From Pseudomonadota bacterium (GTDB taxonomy: Bacteria > Pseudomonadota > Gammaproteobacteria > Xanthomonadales > Rhodanobacteraceae): DNA of 5,127 nt. Made by a program: the position numbers and the translations under genes. The stretch covers positions 1-5,127 of the forward strand of contig JAEZQS010000087.1 of assembly GCA_023412995.1 (NCBI GenBank), in the 5' to 3' direction. The notes beneath the pieces are model-generated. The model was not told the DNA's origin. It did no database searches and saw only the letters and a program-made list of their open reading frames with translations. Below, in pieces: positions 4,194-5,127 of this stretch; position 1 is the stretch's first letter, and every line of letters begins with the position of its first letter.

Positions 4194-5009
4194 TCAGGGA
4201 TCGTGCTTCTGCGGGTGCTCGCGCTCGTATTCGCGCTGCTCTTCCAGCAGCTGGTCGACGTCGATGTCGCCGGTGCCCTGCAGCTGCTCGATGACTTCCG
4301 GTGGCGGGGCGCCGTCGTAGATGTCGTACAGGCGGCGCTGCCGGTAGGCGTCGCGGTAGAACACGTAGGGATCGTAGACGCCATCGAGCAGGCCTTCGGC
4401 GTCCAGCCCGCGCGCGCGCAGCGTCACCAGGTAGAAGATCCCCGGCCACTGCTCGGCATGCAGGGCGAGGTCATGATCGTCGGCATACCAGCCGAGCGGG
4501 TCGAGCGCGCGGTCGGCCGGCATGCGCCAGATGTCGCGCGCGGAAGTCGATCCGACCAGCGGCAACACCAGGTAAGGCCCTTCCGGAAGGCCCCAGCGCG
4601 CCAGGGTGACACCGAAATCGTTCTCGTCCGGCGGCAGGTCCATGCCGCTGGCCGGGTCGAACAGCCCGACGAATCCCAGCGTGGTGTTGATCAGGAACCG
4701 GCCGGTGTTGCGCACGGCATCGCGCGGCTCGGCCTGCAGCAGGTCGTTCACGATCGTGATCGGCATGCGGATGTTGGCGAAGAAGTTCGACACCAGCCGC
4801 CGCACGTTGGGCGAGGTGACCTTGCGGTAGGTGACGGCCGCAGGGCGGATCACCGCCTTGTCGGCGGCCTGGTTGAACGCATACATGCGCCGGTTGAAGC
4901 CTTCCCACGGATCGTCCGTGCGGGGCTTGGCGATGGTGCATCCGGCGAGCAGGGCCAGGCACAGGGCGAGCGACCCGATACGCAGGGCAGGGGAGATGGT
5001 GGATGGCAT
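4194..5009 (-). CDS. mlaA: MlaA (VacJ), outer-membrane lipoprotein of the Mla pathway
   Basis: Outer-membrane lipoprotein that sits with porins as a ring-like channel and removes phospholipid from the outer leaflet, passing it to MlaC. The 271-residue product (E. coli: 251) starts with a lipoprotein signal ending in the lipobox LLAGC, with Cys24 as the lipidation site followed by Thr25, not an Asp that would retain it in the inner membrane. Family motifs are DPWEGFNRRMYAFN (33-46), NFFANIRMPITIVNDLLQ (75-92), RFLINTTLGFVGLFDPAS (104-121), and DFGVTLARWGLPEGPYLVLP (131-150), then DGVYDPYVFYRDAYRQRRLY near the end of the domain. A charged, acidic C-terminal tail of about 35 residues follows. 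ATG at 5009 directly precedes the signal peptide; GAGAA at 5015-5019 is a weak ribosome binding site. The gene converges on mlaB, so it has its own promoter, unlike the + strand operon. Confidence 0.96.
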   Translation of the reverse strand: MPSTISPALRIGSLALCLALLAGCTIAKPRTDDPWEGFNRRMYAFNQAADKAVIRPAAVTYRKVTSPNVRRLVSNFFANIRMPITIVNDLLQAEPRDAVRNTGRFLINTTLGFVGLFDPASGMDLPPDENDFGVTLARWGLPEGPYLVLPLVGSTSARDIWRMPADRALDPLGWYADDHDLALHAEQWPGIFYLVTLRARGLDAEGLLDGVYDPYVFYRDAYRQRRLYDIYDGAPPPEVIEQLQGTGDIDVDQLLEEQREYEREHPQKHDP

Positions 5010-5073
5010 TCAGGTTCTCGGGATCGCGCGCGGCACGGCGTCCGCGGCCATGGGGTTTCCCTTCCGCCGCGCA

Positions 5074-5079
5074 AGGCTA
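5074..5079 (-). promoter_or_regulatory. Possible -10 box for mlaA
   Basis: On the - strand this reads TAGCCT, a weak TANNNT -10 match, about 65 bases upstream of the mlaA ATG. The region where a -35 box would lie (about 5097-5102) falls inside the G/C homopolymer end of the contig, so it cannot be judged. Low confidence. Confidence 0.2.
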
Positions 5080-5091
5080 CGCGAAATCGGC

Positions 5092-5127
5092 GCGGGGGGG
5101 GCGGGCCGCCCCCCCCCGCCCCCCCCC
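5092..5127. repeat. G/C homopolymer foldback at the window end, probable artefact
   Basis: Eight G (5094-5101), CGGGCCG, nine C (5109-5117), one G, nine C (5119-5127). Bases 5094-5104 and 5106-5116 form a perfect 11-base inverted repeat around a single G. No other part of the window has homopolymers of this kind. This is typical of a read-end or assembly error, such as low-signal poly-G calls closing a contig, and should not be read as biology. Confidence 0.75.

Noticed and set aside
3659..4384. 241-codon antisense frame over mlaC end, mlaB and mlaA end
   Set aside because: Crosses three real genes in the wrong frame; no motifs, composition of a high-GC shadow.
4301..4609. 102-codon + strand frame opposite mlaA
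   Set aside because: Arg/Gly/Ala-rich shadow of mlaA with no supporting ribosome binding site or homology.

Overview
The window is a short, very GC-rich contig carrying seven genes: the 3' part of gmk (guanylate kinase), then mlaF-mlaE-mlaD-mlaC-mlaB on the + strand, and mlaA on the - strand converging on them. All seven are recognised from motifs in their translations. The Gram-negative gene set, high GC and a GTAG-type REP palindrome suggest a gammaproteobacterium, most likely of the Xanthomonadales/Lysobacterales. That placement is an inference; no rRNA or other taxonomic marker is present.

Layout: gmk, open at the left edge, ends at 610. A 78-base gap with only a weak possible promoter leads to mlaF (GTG start, 689). 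mlaF and mlaE overlap by 4 bases (ATGA). mlaE and mlaD are separated by an anomalous 299-base stretch (2296-2594). mlaD and mlaC are 9 bases apart with a good ribosome binding site. mlaC and mlaB overlap by one base (TGATG). mlaB and mlaA converge across 82 bases filled with palindromes. The right end, upstream of mlaA, finishes in long G and C runs that look like an assembly or sequencing artefact.

Together the genes encode a complete Mla (maintenance of outer-membrane lipid asymmetry) pathway. MlaA is the outer-membrane lipoprotein that takes mislocalised phospholipid from the outer leaflet, MlaC is the periplasmic shuttle, and MlaF2-MlaE2-MlaD6-MlaB2 is the inner-membrane ABC/MCE complex. 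In E. coli mlaA is unlinked to mlaFEDCB; here it is adjacent and convergent.

The most unusual part is the mlaE-mlaD gap. It holds a roughly 260-base MITE-like element bounded by imperfect inverted repeats (23 of 27 bases paired, with a perfect 14-base core) built from 9-base units of consensus CACCGGGCA. A 7-base direct repeat, TGACCCA, lies outside it and could be a target-site duplication. Removing one copy plus the intervening DNA would restore a 12-base mlaE-mlaD spacing. This looks like a non-autonomous mobile repeat sitting inside an essential-type envelope operon, possibly altering expression of mlaDCB relative to mlaFE. A second repeat, a SMAG-like REP, supplies the stop codon of mlaB. 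No wholly new protein system was seen; the novelty is in the non-coding repeats.
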